From assembly GCA_951812925.1 (NCBI GenBank), contig OX638368.1, positions 21,825,187 to 21,889,186 on the forward strand: DNA of 64,000 nucleotides. The letters run 5' to 3'. Shown in pieces: positions 12,688 to 23,609 of this stretch. The DNA comes from Calliopum simillimum (lineage: Eukaryota; Arthropoda; Insecta; Diptera; Lauxaniidae). Positions within the stretch are counted from its first letter, which is position 1; each line of letters opens with the position of its first letter. Below the pieces are notes generated by a model. That model was not told the origin of the DNA and ran no database searches. It worked only from the letters and a program-made list of their open reading frames with translations. Made by a program: the position numbers and the translations under genes.

Positions 12688-12978
12688 TATGTTCGATGTC
12701 ATATAAGTTTTTTTTTTTTTAGAAAATAACGTATTATGCGAAACGGGAAAATTAAATATACTTATAAGCGGTTACGGACAGGACGGAGAATGATTTTTTA
12801 ATATATGTGTTATAATTTCATAGTAAAATATTAAAAATTATTTTTTTTTTTTCAAGATATTCATATCGAAGCTCTGGTTAAATATATGTATTAAATAGTT
12901 TAAATGTCAAATTTTTAATTTAAAAATGGTTTTGACCCCCGGACATTGAATGGTACTTTATTCGAAGAATCACCCATG

Positions 12979-14507
12979 TGCACTCCGTATATCATACCTT
13001 TGAAACAAGAAGATTTTTATTCTCTTGTAGCTTCTGAAGTACTAAGAGCTTATCTTTGTATTGGATGTGTTTCCGCTACAAATTTTTCTGCTGGACCACA
13101 TTATCAGAAGACATGAGAATTATTGCCGTTTATTTCCTTATGTTCAACTTAGGACCAGATTCACAGTCATAAGTTAACTAATTACGAAGGCTTAACCAAT
13201 AATATATTTTTAATAATTAGTTAACCATTAGTTAAGCCCCCGAATTGAACTGGTGAACCATCACTTAACTGATATTGAAGAAATTGAATCCACATTAATT
13301 TTGTGAAAATTCGCAAAATGTTTTCTGACGTAGAAAATTTTGAGTCTGATATCGAAAGCGACTTAGATATTGGGGAAATTTTGGAATAATTTGGTTGATC
13401 TTCGCGAAAATCTTTTTTAGAAATCGCACTTTTATAAAAAGTGGTCAGCAACAAAGGGCCTCAGTGAATCGTTTCCATCGAATGCAAAGATTTCTGATGC
13501 AAATCGAAGAGCTGTTGATATGGCAAACTTATCACCTTCAACAAGCAAGTGAGAATGAGCTGGCTATTTTTTTTTTTTTTGCTTTTAAATTTTCTTATGC
13601 GTCGTCTCCTTATAACAAGTGTACACTGTACAGGCAGTAATGAAAGCAGACTTATTTAATGTGATCATAAAGTTATATTCAAACAGTTTAAATACTTTTA
13701 GAATGATTGATTTTGAATTGCATCCGATCCCACTGTGCGACGTTTCCGGCATTTTCCGTTGACTCTTTTTTTAGTATTTGGTTTTTTATATACGTGTACA
13801 TACAATATGTATGTGTGCATGTAGCTTGTTAAATTACCCTGTGGGAAAAGACCGCCACATGTCGGCGTTGTAATGATAAGTATAAAGTACATGAACAATA
13901 AATGCATTACTACAGAATTTAGGGAGAAATTAATTGCATATTCCTATTAAGCAGCTTAAAATCCGAATAAATCAATGCTTAATTTAAATTATGAAAATGG
14001 TTTAGGGTCCTTAGAATGTTCTTCTAAAATGCACTTAAATTTACAATACTTTCGGTGCCGGGGGAACAAAATTTAGAGCTGCATTAATTTTTGAACCAGT
14101 CCCAATGCCCAGATGTAAGTGTACCCAAACAAAATTTATTCAAATGGTGAAAACGGCTGCAAAATTTTCAATAAGTTTAAAATATAAGGAAAAATTCGAA
14201 AAGTATTACGAAGTACAGTTTCAGAAAACATAATTTTCTTTATATGTGTCGAAAAATTTTGAAAATGTCTGCTTTATATTGAAAACTTGGAAAATCTACA
14301 AACAGCAGCAAAATGTTCGAATTTAGAAGTCTATTAACTATGACAATTAAGTCACTCGTCTTCATATTTTTCCTACTGGGCATCTATTAAGCGGACTTCA
14401 CACGCAACAGTGTCAACATTTGCAAGCAAAAATGTAAACATGTGATTTGTTCAGTTCACAAACAGGACAAAACCCCCTGTCCGTATGTATTATACAATGA
14501 TATTCAT
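12979..14507. other. unassigned AT-rich DNA
   Basis: Near 13140-13240 there is a small palindromic patch built of TTAACTAATTA and TTAACCATTAGTTAAG, possibly one end of a MITE whose partner I could not find. The frames at 13221-13454, 13395-13640 and 13698-13907 have no recognisable domain. Confidence 0.35.
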
Positions 14508-14762
14508 TAGGGGTGTGCGAATTAATCGAAACTTAAAATAATTTGTAACAAATTGATTTGAATTATTTGTTTTGAATGCTTAATGTAAAGTTCAGTGCTA
14601 CTTTCTTTTAATACATATCACCACTGAAATGTCAGAACCGACACAAATTAAATCAGTCTGAAACTGGCTACTACTAACGCCTTCTGTTCGAACTTCACAA
14701 AAACTTAACACAATTTATTCAAATATTCCATTCAATTCAATTGATACATTCGCACATCCCTA
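14508..14762. mobile_element. 255-bp hAT-type MITE
   Basis: Ends TAGGGGTGTGCGAAT and ATTCGCACATCCCTA are inverted repeats with one mismatch. Flanks ATATTCAT (14500-14507) and AAATTCAT (14763-14770) match at 7 of 8 positions, as expected for a hAT-type duplication. The interior has the paired motif TTATTCAAATATTCCATTCA and related AT-rich sequence, and no coding. Confidence 0.7.
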
Positions 14763-15357
14763 AAATTCATACATATGTATATAGGGTAATCCATGTTATA
14801 CCGCCCCCCACGCATATTTTATTGAAACGGAAGGACCATGACCGTCACAACAAAATCGTTACTGGTTTATTTCCATTCATCATATTTTGTTTACGAATTC
14901 AACACAATGTACCTATGTAGATAAACTTGATAATCTTGGCACTGCAAGAGAATATGTATGATATAGCAACAATAATGGGGTTATGGAATTGTGAGGTTGT
15001 TGGGTCTGATATTAGTTACAATCACAAAAATATGATAATTTAGTTAACTACTTATCTTAAAAAAAAGTTACCGAAATGAATCTTGTTTTAGTCAACCGAA
15101 GATAATTCCTTTCGTATCATGCAAATATAAAAAAAAAACAAAATATGGATAAAAAGAGTTGGTCCAAAAAATTAAATCTTAAATTTTTGGGATTTGGCCA
15201 AGAAATATGAAAATTTCTAAAGAAATACGCAAATTAAATCATTTTCATATTTGATATGAAAGTATGAAGACAATAAGAGTTGATAACTAAATTACTTATA
15301 TGTATATCAAACAAAACACAACATGCAACATTGCAAAAGTTAGTTTATATATGCAAC

Positions 15358-17321
15358 CAGAGTTGCCAAAAAAAAATTTTCAAAATCCTTAAAAATCTAA
15401 AAAAAAATAGTCAATTTTTAACGAAATTCCTCACGATGCACAGTGCGAAATTTGGGAGGTTTAGCGGAACTTTATTCAATTTTTGAAATACATAAAACGC
15501 ATAAGATTATTCATTATTTTGGTAGCTTAACATCCCACCTCAAGAACCTCATACTCAGTTTGGTGAATAACCCTGCGAAACAACGGCAAAATGCATCAGA
15601 AACTTGCATTACTTGTTCATACATACTTTTTGACTATAGAAAGCTTTTCGATTTGTTTTAGTTTATAAATTGGTACATAAAAACGGTAGGACACGAAAAT
15701 TTTTTAAATTATTTTTTAATAAAATTGTCACTTATTGGCATTCAAATAATTGCAGAATCTTTTCTTACTCGTGTGTGATTTGTTTGTGAAAATTGTGCTT
15801 TTTAAGAAGTTCATAAGATTTACATTTTCAACTTCATTGGATACTTTAAAAGGTGTTGTCACAAATCGCCATTTTGAAACGTACAAAATTTGAAAGGTGG
15901 GTTTATCCTCTACTGGAAACACAAAACATCTTCCGCGATATTTCGCGATCCTCTTTTAAACTAAACCTTTTCCAGAATGTCTTTGGAAATTTCATATAAC
16001 ACCAAAATTTCATGAAACGACATCGGACGCCATAGGCTCACCAACGTTAACATTTGACACTCTCCATAGTTTAAAGGTAACTATTCATACGCTAGTTTAT
16101 AATATACAAAAAAGGTAGGGGGAATCCTCTCTAAATTTAGAAGTATTTCTGAATAAAAATGCAAGAAACAGCAAATACCCCTTGTCTTACCCCCTCCATT
16201 TTTTATGGTGTTTTTATAAGAAAAGCGTTATATCTATCAAGTTTCATAGCGATATCTGGTATGGGAGCAGAAATACAATGTTTTAAGCATTTCCATACAT
16301 AGGAGGTATAATAACCCCTTGTCTGATCCCCCTTAGTTTTCGCATAGTGCTTTGCCAATTAAATATATATCCAAGTACTAAGTTTCATAACTATAACTGC
16401 TATATGTGCTGAGATATGAATTAAGTTCCGCTAGACCATGAAAATTTCGCACTGTGCGATGTAGAAATCCATAATTTCGTTACTGAGCGTTGTATTGACA
16501 ATTTATTGACAAAAAGGGGCTTCTGGCTTCAGTTTCCTGGAAATTTTAAGATCTCATTTTTGTTTCTTAGTAGTAAAAACTATCGTACTAACTCAGCCTC
16601 CTAAGCTAATTTTTCTTTTAAATAGCTATTAAATCCGTGCATCTCATTTTTGACCGGCCCGTTTTAAAAAAGTACAAAAAAGACCCAAGCTGAACTTAGA
16701 CCACTTGCCTGAACTCAGATATAAAAAAAAAACATGTACCGAAAATAATGAATTTTCCTTCCTTGGTGAGTAGAATCACCCATATTTGTAATAGATAAAC
16801 TTTTTGTAATTATTTTAGTGTTAAGTTTTGAAGCTTAAAAGTATATTTAAATCTCATGAATACTATGTGTCGGAAGCATATTAGGTACATTTCTGATCAT
16901 AATAATTTAAATAAATAAAATTCAGTTGAATGACTTTAGAATACAAAAAGTGTTCTTTAAATTTTAAAAATAATTCAGAGTGCAGTTATAACAAAATGTT
17001 GCCTCAATAAGTTTGAAATGAGTTTTTGAAATGCCTCAATTCAGTTGTTCCAATTTATTTGGTACATTTTTTCTCCAGTCTAGCAATGTTGCCAGTTTTG
17101 CGCGTTTTCAATTGAAACAACTGCACAGCGTGAACGTCTCGCGAGTATGAGTTTTATTTATGATAGTGAAAACAAAGGCCTATTCAATGAGTAAAGTCAG
17201 AAATAATGCGTTAGAAAAAAAATCGGCCAAAAAATCCTCAAATAAAAATTACTCAAAAATTCCTCAAGAGGGTCATGAATTCCTCACGTTTTGAGGAATT
17301 TCCCACATTTTGGCAACACTG
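15358..17321. mobile_element. 1964-bp hAT-type non-autonomous element containing another element
   Basis: Outer ends CAGAGTTGCCAAAA and TTTTGGCAACACTG are inverted repeats with one mismatch. Flanks TATGCAAC (15350-15357) and TATGCAGC (17322-17329) agree at 7 of 8 positions. Sub-terminal sequence reiterates variants of AAATTCCTCA on both sides. The CAGNGTTGCCA terminus is common among hAT elements. No transposase is readable, and half of its length is the inserted Transib-like element. Confidence 0.65.
15439..16456. mobile_element. Transib-like non-autonomous element, nested
   Basis: The left end is CACAGTGCGAAATTT and the right end AAATTTCGCACTGTG, a perfect 15-bp inverted repeat; beyond it, GGTTTAGCGGAACTT and AAGTTCCGCTAGACC are also paired. 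CGATG flanks both sides (15434-15438 and 16457-16461), a 5-bp direct repeat. Five-bp GC-containing duplications and CACWRTG ends are hallmarks of Transib, the family ancestral to the RAG recombinase. The heptamer here equals the consensus recombination signal heptamer. The ~1 kb interior encodes nothing recognisable (15443-15661 and 15728-15922 are spurious). An alternative is a CMC-type MITE. Confidence 0.6.
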
Positions 17322-17654
17322 TATGCAGCATACGAGTTCGGTCGAATGTCGGCAGCAATGCAAACATATCAAATGTACTGTAACTGAACATTAAAATTCT
17401 AAATCATTCCACAAAGGAGTGTACATTTTCATATTAAAAGAGGCTATTCCAGAATTTGGATATGCAGTCTTCATCTTTAGGGAGATGTTAAGCCTGACAA
17501 CAGTGGACAGGGAAAGCGGATAAAACCTTTTCAGACGTCTACTTCATTGTTTAAAAAAGGGTAAAAGATTATTCCTTTATCGTTGGAAAGGGCTTAATAG
17601 GGCTTTAATTAACTTTCTTTGAGTAAAACGTGAATATATTTTTAAAAACTTCAA

Positions 17655-18601
17655 TTTTAAAAAGAACTAGTAAGGGTGTAAATTTTGGCCTGGCCAAAAA
17701 CTAAATACCCTACACTGCAGAATTTTGAAAATTTTGCTTATATGGGAGGTGCCACGCCCTCTTGTCCGAGTACACCCAGTTTTTGTTCAGAGCTTGCATT
17801 TATAGTTTTTAGTGTCAGAGTGAAATTTAGTTGGATTATCTCAAAAAACTATTTCAGTATAGCATTTTGAATCTTTTGCTTATATGGGAGGTGCCACGCC
17901 CCCTTGTCTGATTTCACCCAATTTTTGCTGAGAGCTTTCATTTATAATTCTTAGTGTCTGAGTCAAATTTGGTTCGAATATCTCAAAAAACGCTTTCAGT
18001 ATAGCGTTTTGAAGCTTTTGCTTATATAGGAGGTGCCACGCCCTCTCGTCCGAGTTCTTCTAGTTTTAGCTTAGAGCGCGCATTTTTAGTCTTTAGTATT
18101 TGGAAGTTTGGTTGGATTATCTCAAAAAACTCTTTCAGTATAGCATTTTGAAACTTTTGCTCATATGGGAGGTGCCACGCCCCTTGGTCCGATTTCACCC
18201 AATTTTTGTTGAGAGCTTTCATTTATGATTCTTAGTGTCTGAGTCAAATTTGGTTCGAATATCTCAAAAAACGCTTTCAGTATAGCGTTTTGAAGCTTTT
18301 GCTTATATAGGAGGTGCCACGCCCTCTCGTCCGAATTCGCTCAAATTTTTATCAGAGCTTGCGCTTACAATTCGTAGTACTTATATGTATTGTGGTTGCA
18401 TTGTCGTGAAAAATACTCCTAAAATTGCATTTTGAATATAATTTTTGTATGGGCGGTAGGCGTGTCCGTTGACCGATTTTGCTCATTTTCAATCCCCCGA
18501 GCTAACTTTGACGACGGAGGCAGTGTACCAAATTTCATTGAATTATCTTGCTCAGTTTTCCCAAAAAGTGTATTTCAACACACAGCCAGCCAGCCAGCCA
18601 C

Positions 18602-18637
<36 letters not shown>

Positions 18638-18772
18638 ACAGACGGACATGGCTATATCGACTCAGGAGGTGACGCTGATCAAGAATATATATACTTTTCT
18701 ATACCTGCCACGCCTCCTTCTCTGCGTTACAAACGGAAGGACAAAGTGAATATACCCTGGGTGTAGGGTATA
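17655..18772 (+). repeat. N1 dispersed repeat with five ~141-bp tandem units
   Basis: Starts AACTAGTAAGGGTGTAA and has TACCCTACACTGCAG at about 17706. It then runs through five units in which AGGTGCCACGCC recurs near 17746, 17888, 18029, 18169 and 18310 (period about 141). The tail consists of a (GCCA)n tract, CGACTCAGGAGGTGACGCTG, CTGCGTTACAAACGGAAGG and a terminal GGGTGTAGGGTATAAAA. The TACCCTACAC/GTGTAGGGTA pair may be terminal inverted repeats. No conserved protein is encoded. This is the longest N1 copy in the window. Confidence 0.7.
18584..18637. repeat. (GCCA)n microsatellite within N1
   Basis: About 13 tandem GCCA tetramers with one interruption. Other N1 copies (29818, 53447) carry only two or three units at the same position, so the tract has expanded in this copy. 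Confidence 0.9.
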
Positions 18773-18799
18773 AAAAATGGCGTTTAGGGGGATATGAAC

Positions 18800-19325
18800 C
18801 GGAGAAACTTGGTCGTGGCTGTCGAATATGACCTCAAATGTTCAAAAAACATGAGAAAGTAATGAAGTCCTAATTGCAACGATATATAATTGTTAAAGTT
18901 ATGGGAAAAACACTATTTTCGCTGCTTTTAGACTGGTTCAAAAAATTTATTTTTTTCATTTCCTAAATACTCTCAAGGTAAGCTTTCAAATATCGGCCGG
19001 TTTTTTTATTGTGCTCCCACGGCACCAATTTGGTCTATTTCAAAGAATATTTGATGCATCCCAAACCATTTTAAGATCCGAAAAGTGCTCCTGAATATGG
19101 AAAAAATATTAGTTTTAAAATTTAAACTGCCAAACTTCTTATCTGGATTTTGAGCTACTAAACTCAAATCTGCAATTTATTTCTCCATTAGTTTTGGTGT
19201 TTTGAATATGTTGTCCCTTCAAGTTGGAAAATACAGACACAAAGTGAAATGGTCAATATCTCCAAAATCACAGAACTAATGGAGAAATAAACATTTTGGT
19301 GCTATGGCAAATTTAAACCAGTCTA
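18800..19325 (+). repeat. dispersed repeat, also at 31570-31800
   Basis: Shares with 31570-31800 the ordered phrases TTTGATG, TTATCTGGATTTTGAGC, CAATTTATTTCTCC and TCAAGTTGGAAAATA. No open frame or terminal repeats are visible. It is probably a fragment of an unidentified transposon. Confidence 0.5.
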
Positions 19326-19337
19326 TTGCTTGTACAT

Positions 19338-19746
19338 TAGGCCGGGTCAATTTGTTCGGAAGGCAAAAAATTGGCAAAGAGTATAGCAACAAAACAATCT
19401 ACGGAAAATTCCAAGAAACTTTGCCCAAGAAACCATGGGTCTAAAATCAATATCGAGCCGCCGTAAATTGCGTTGAAGTTTTGTATGTAGCACTTTTAAA
19501 ATACAATAAGAAAAATACAAAATTCAAATTTTTTTTTACTTGTTTCATATAAAATTATTCAAAGCATTCGAATTTTTTGTTTTTTTTTTATTGAATTTTA
19601 AAGTGCTACATACAAAACTTCAACGCAATTTACGGCGGCTCGATATTGATTTTAGACCAATGGTTTCTTAGGCAAAGTTTCTTGGAATTTTTCGTAGATT
19701 GTTTTGTTGGTATACTCTTTGCCGCAAAAAAATTTGACCCGGCCTA
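19338..19746. mobile_element. 409-bp near-perfect hairpin MITE
   Basis: TAGGCCGGGTCAA begins the left arm and TTGACCCGGCCTA ends the right. The arms, about 170 bp each, remain nearly complementary throughout (for example CAATATCGAGCCGCCGTAAA against TTTACGGCGGCTCGATATTG). Perfect 8-bp duplications TTGTACAT flank it (19330-19337, 19747-19754), indicating a hAT-type insertion that has diverged little. A transcript across it would form a long double-stranded hairpin. Confidence 0.85.
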
Positions 19747-19754
19747 TTGTACAT

Positions 19755-21130
19755 ACTTATTTAAGTAGTTTGGGCATATAAAATTCGAACAATATTAAGA
19801 CATTATTTTCTTCAACGGAGTATTTACTCATGGAACAACCGCTTGAGTTGCTAGTGCAACTGCAGATGTTGCGTCGAATTTTGGCATGATGATGCTATAC
19901 ATTGTTGAGTGTTGAGTTCAATTACCGGTCAGCTTGGTAATGGCGCATGGTGCAATTCAAATTTGCTGTCATCAACCTAGTTACTCGCATTATTTAGTAT
20001 TTTGTATAATACAGGTTTCGATAACTTACGTCACATTTTCGCATAAATTTATAAACCTTTTCTAAACCAATTATTCTTCTTCTCCTTGTCGGTAATAATT
20101 TTCTATTAATTATCATCAATGATAAAAGAATTCGGGCTTGTTGCTACCATGGAAGTATTTCAGAAACTGCTTACTGAAAATCTTGTTGTTGCTTCCGGTC
20201 CACACACCATACCAAAAAATATATTTTTTGGGTTGTATCGAAAGCCATTTATCTGATTCCTCAATAAATGTTAAGGTCAACCAGTAGATGAGGACCTCTA
20301 TAAACAAATTTCACTAAAAACTGATTTTGGAAATACATAGTATGTAGAATACCATATATTGCGAAATCCACAATATATTCTGATATGAGACTTTGCGGGG
20401 AAATGTCCCAAAATAAAGTTTGGACATCAATGGTGAAGGGAGTTGTTTCCGATGATCGAAAATCCTAGGCGTAGGTTTGAGGAAATTGTTTTCTTCTTCA
20501 TTAATCAATGGAACAAAAACAACAACGGTCTTGGTTCTTTGCAGGGGCGGCACGAGATTACGCAAGAGACAGTCTTTAGCTCGCTTGCGAAGAAAATCTT
20601 TGAACTAATCTGTATAAATAATGTTTAAAAAACTTTTTTTTTTTTTTGTCATACTCAAAACTGATTCTGTTTTCGTGCTAATTATAATATCAAGACTTTT
20701 AATATAAGCAAAAAAAAGGAGAAAGTTATAAATATATTAAGGCGCACATAAATATTTTGAGTAATACATCATAAAAAAAAATCAAAACTTTTGTATTGCA
20801 AAATTATGATCATCTCAGACTGCTTCTAGATGAAGTTGCATTAAGTGTCAGTCTCAAATTCAGCCAGAAAAACTCGTTCTCTTTGAGTAAAAAAGAAAAA
20901 ATAATTAAGAAAGCGTAAAATTATTGAAATTCATTGGACCTGCAGGTTGTAACGCCTCATCAATTAACATCAACATAAACTCTACTTTTAGTTCACTATG
21001 TCAGTCAAATGAGTGGTAATCATTCATTTTCAAGCAAAAACAGCGCCATCATGTACCTACAAAGTTACTTATATTAACATAATATAATGTTGCCTTTAAT
21101 AAGTACACACGTCGTTATAATTATTTTGAG
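19755..21130. other. unassigned AT-rich DNA
   Basis: No inverted ends or protein similarity seen. The frames at 20116-20307, 20314-20565 and 20443-20628 overlap on opposite strands without known motifs. Confidence 0.35.
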
Positions 21131-21425
21131 TAAATCTCTTCGACAATATCGAACGTTTCCTTGCTGTCAATTAACGGGGTGAAAATGATGCTCAAAAGGA
21201 CGATTTACACCTATATGCATACCAAATATTTTGTCGTTAACCCTTTGCATTCTTTTTCTGCTGAAAAGAATGTAAGCAAACAACGAATTTTGTCGGTAGA
21301 ATAAGTATTTTGACATCAACTTCGCATTACCATTGTTTTACAGTAAAAATTGTGATTCGAATGATTCAAATTTATTTCGATTACTTGGAGTGTGCCTGCC
21401 GTATTCGTAAAAAGCGGTTTTTCCA
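21130..21425 (+). repeat. dispersed repeat, inverse copy at 42950-43270
   Basis: Paired with 42950-43270 in inverse orientation. Landmarks here are TTTTGTCGTTAACC, AGTATTTTGACATCAACTT, AATGATTCAAATTTATTT and CGATTACTTGGAGTGTGC. No protein is encoded. Its end points are not defined. Confidence 0.6.
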
Positions 21426-21533
21426 AATATGACTTTACTACAACTAATTCCAGACTAAAATTTTGCGTTGAACCTAATTCCGTACTTGCGTGCACCTTAT
21501 TCCGTACTAACTTAAAATATGATATATTTTCAG

Positions 21534-21724
21534 TATGATAATTTTATATTGAACTAATTAAACAGCCATTTTTGCAACTTTTCAACAACAGACGAAAGCA
21601 AGTGTTAACATGGAAATTGATTACATATGTTTTGGCTACTTCCACATACATATTTATATATTTTCATATATAAACATGTATATAGCCTTATCAGATCAGT
21701 TTTAGTTAAATCTTGCCAGAAACC
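21534..21724 (+). repeat. truncated copy of the 22.0-23.35 kb foldback
   Basis: ATGATAATTTTATATTGAAC through to AAATCTTGCCAGAAACC repeats the left arm and loop of the element at 22018-23352, but without the Tc1 insertion and without a right arm. It supplies an uninterrupted reference for the Tc1 target site (GATTACATATG). Confidence 0.75.
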
Positions 21725-21798
21725 GTACTCGAACCCGTGACTCCGGTTTTTTAATGAAAGAGAACGCGGTGCTTAAGCGATTGTGCTATGGGTCACGA
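21722..21798 (-). pseudogene. tRNA-like sequence (tRNA pseudogene or SINE head)
   Basis: On the minus strand TAGCACAATCGC (21777-21788) resembles the pol III A box and GGTTCGAGTAC (21725-21735) the B box. Their spacing of about 40 bp fits a tRNA gene. The T-loop GTTCGAG and flanking GTCACGG are tRNA-like, but the acceptor and anticodon stems do not pair properly. It joins the foldback fragment exactly where the latter ends. No A-rich tail is obvious. It could be a decayed tRNA or the start of a tRNA-derived SINE. Confidence 0.4.
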
Positions 21799-22194
21799 GT
21801 AAACTCTCTGAGCAGGATCGCCATTATGAACAAATCATAAGGCTCACTAGCGCCGTCTGTTGTGAAAAATTGCCAAATTGTTAGTTGGTAACACACTCTG
21901 GTTTTGAGACATGCTACGCTAGCTACAATTAAAACCTACAAGGGCGGATTTGTTTTCCACATACAATGCAGGCTCTCGAAATTACGAGAATTTTAATGAT
22001 AGATAGGCAGGTTCCCCTAGATAAATTATGAAGTTTGTTTATTGACTGTTTTTTTGCTTGTATAGTACTAATGAAAGTACCAACGCGCTTTTTCTAAATT
22101 GAAGTATGATAATTTTATATTGAACTAATTAAACAGTCATTTTTGCAACTTTTCAACAACAGACGAAAACAAGTGTTAACATGAAAATTGATTA

Positions 22195-23086
22195 CAGTCT
22201 GTTAAATAAGAGCGTGGTCATTGTTGTGAGAAAATGAAAATACCCATTGCGAAAATTCTTTTTAATATTGATTTATTTGATCGAAAACTTCAATGCAAAT
22301 ACATTAATAGCAGGTCCAATCACCCCCAGCATCAATTATAGCTTGACATCTTCGCGACATACTTTGAACAAGATTTTGCGCATACTCTTCTGAAAACGAC
22401 CTCCAAATTTTGTGAATGCGTCGAACCAGCTGTTGGTGGGTGTGGTCCAGGCATGCCTGATGATAGGAAAGGCCCAAAAAGAGGATTCATCAGTGAAGAT
22501 AACGTTGCCCCAGTCACGATCCAAATTGTCTTTGGCCCATTCAAGACGTTTTTGGACATGTTTTTCACTGAGCATCGGTTTTTGCAAAGTACTTCGGTAT
22601 TTCACACTATTTGCAATCAAATGATTACGAATAGTTCCGTGGGAGATATTCAAACCTTTTTGGGACAATTTCGAAGCACCTTCACGCAAAGTTAATGTTG
22701 GATTTTTCGAAAATAGAGCACAGATCAGTTTTTCCTGTTTTTCCGACAGACCCGCGATTTGGAAAGTCATCGACATTTTTTACTTCTTTGAAGCGATTCA
22801 CCCACTTACTCACAAACTGTTTCGACTTTTGCATATACTTCGCAGCCGCCGCTTGGGTCATTTTGGGACCTTTGGGGTGCAAACACAAAAAAACGGCTTC
22901 AAAGCGCGACGCGCACGCGGTACTCATTTTGGAAAAATGCTGAGAACGCATTGAAAACAGTGGTCAGCTGATTCACTTTCACGAAGCATGAAGGACAATA
23001 CTGCCCTCTGTGTGAGAAAAAAAAATTACAGCATTATACTTTACCGATCGCGAGTAATCGTGACCACGCTCTTATTTAACAGACTG
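22195..23086 (-). mobile_element. Tc1-like element with internal deletion
   Basis: Perfect inverted ends (CAGTCTGTTAAATAAGAGCG at 22195 and its complement ending at 23086) with flanking TA at 22193-22194 and 23087-23088. Length is 892 bp, against ~1.6 kb for intact relatives. It sits in the loop-proximal part of the foldback, and the uninterrupted copy near 21640 shows the empty site. Confidence 0.92.
22300..22951 (-). pseudogene. Tc1-like transposase remnant
   Basis: Tc1 transposases pair two helix-turn-helix DNA-binding domains with a DDE catalytic core. On the minus strand, 22951-22690 encodes the first HTH region (SKQFVSKWVNRFKEVKNVDD, then a PNRGS-type linker), and after a frameshift 22776-22470 encodes the second HTH and the start of the core, with HVQKRLEWAKDN and the first catalytic Asp in VIFTDESSF. 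Downstream, another frame near 22310-22430 resembles the C-terminal end (KIWRSFSEEYAQNLVQSM). The part with the second Asp and the last acidic residue is missing. Inactive. Confidence 0.9.
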
Positions 23087-23609
23087 TACATATGCTTCGG
23101 CTACTTCCACATACATATTTATATATTTTCATATATAAACATGTATATAGCCTCATCAGATCAGTTTTAGTTAAATCTTGCCAGAAACCAATTTCCATGT
23201 TAACACTTGCTTTCGTCTGTTGTTGAAAAGTTGCAAAAATTACTGTTTAATTAGTTCAATATAAAATTATCATACTTCAATTTAGAAAAAGCGCGTTGGT
23301 ACTTTCATTAGTACTATACAAGCAAAAAAACAGTCAATAAACAAACTTCATGATATATTTTCATTGTACAACAATTAAAAACGTCAAGTTTCTTCATTTT
23401 ATACATATTTACATTTATTGAACTTTAATTATGTTCAAATATACTTTTTTTTCTTCAAGAAAAATGTATGGGCATATCCGAAAATAATCTTCCCTCATAT
23501 GCCCCAAGTTTTAAGAAAATTTTATTTTTCATTTTCAATAACCAAATACGCTTGCAAAGTCATGTTTATTCGCACTTAGCTTAGAACCTAAGGTGACACA
23601 CTGGATATA

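Larger units (their letters stand above)
10684..12978 (+). mobile_element. TA-R family element, most complete copy, split by a mariner
   Basis: The left end carries ACCGAAAAATGTAC. The right end is GAATCACCCATG at 12978, inverse of the CATGGGTGAATC terminus seen at 1029. Without the nested mariner (11812-12687 plus one TA) the element is about 1.4 kb. Internal landmarks in order: GTTGCTAGATGG, GGTGGCAACCTG, GGAGAATGACGAAATG, CAGTAGCTGAA, then GACAGGACGGAGAATGA and AAGCTCTGGTTAAATA. No protein is encoded. This copy gives the best view of the consensus. Confidence 0.6.
22018..23352. mobile_element. foldback element split by a Tc1 element
   Basis: The left arm (22018-22190) and right arm (about 23190-23352) are inverted copies: TGAAGTTTGTTTATTGACTG on the left against CAGTCAATAAACAAACTTCA on the right, continuing through AGTACCAACGCGC and AACAGACGAAA. 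The loop has CACATACATATTTATATA. Removing the 892-bp Tc1 element and one TA leaves an element of about 440 bp. It is non-coding. Confidence 0.75.
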
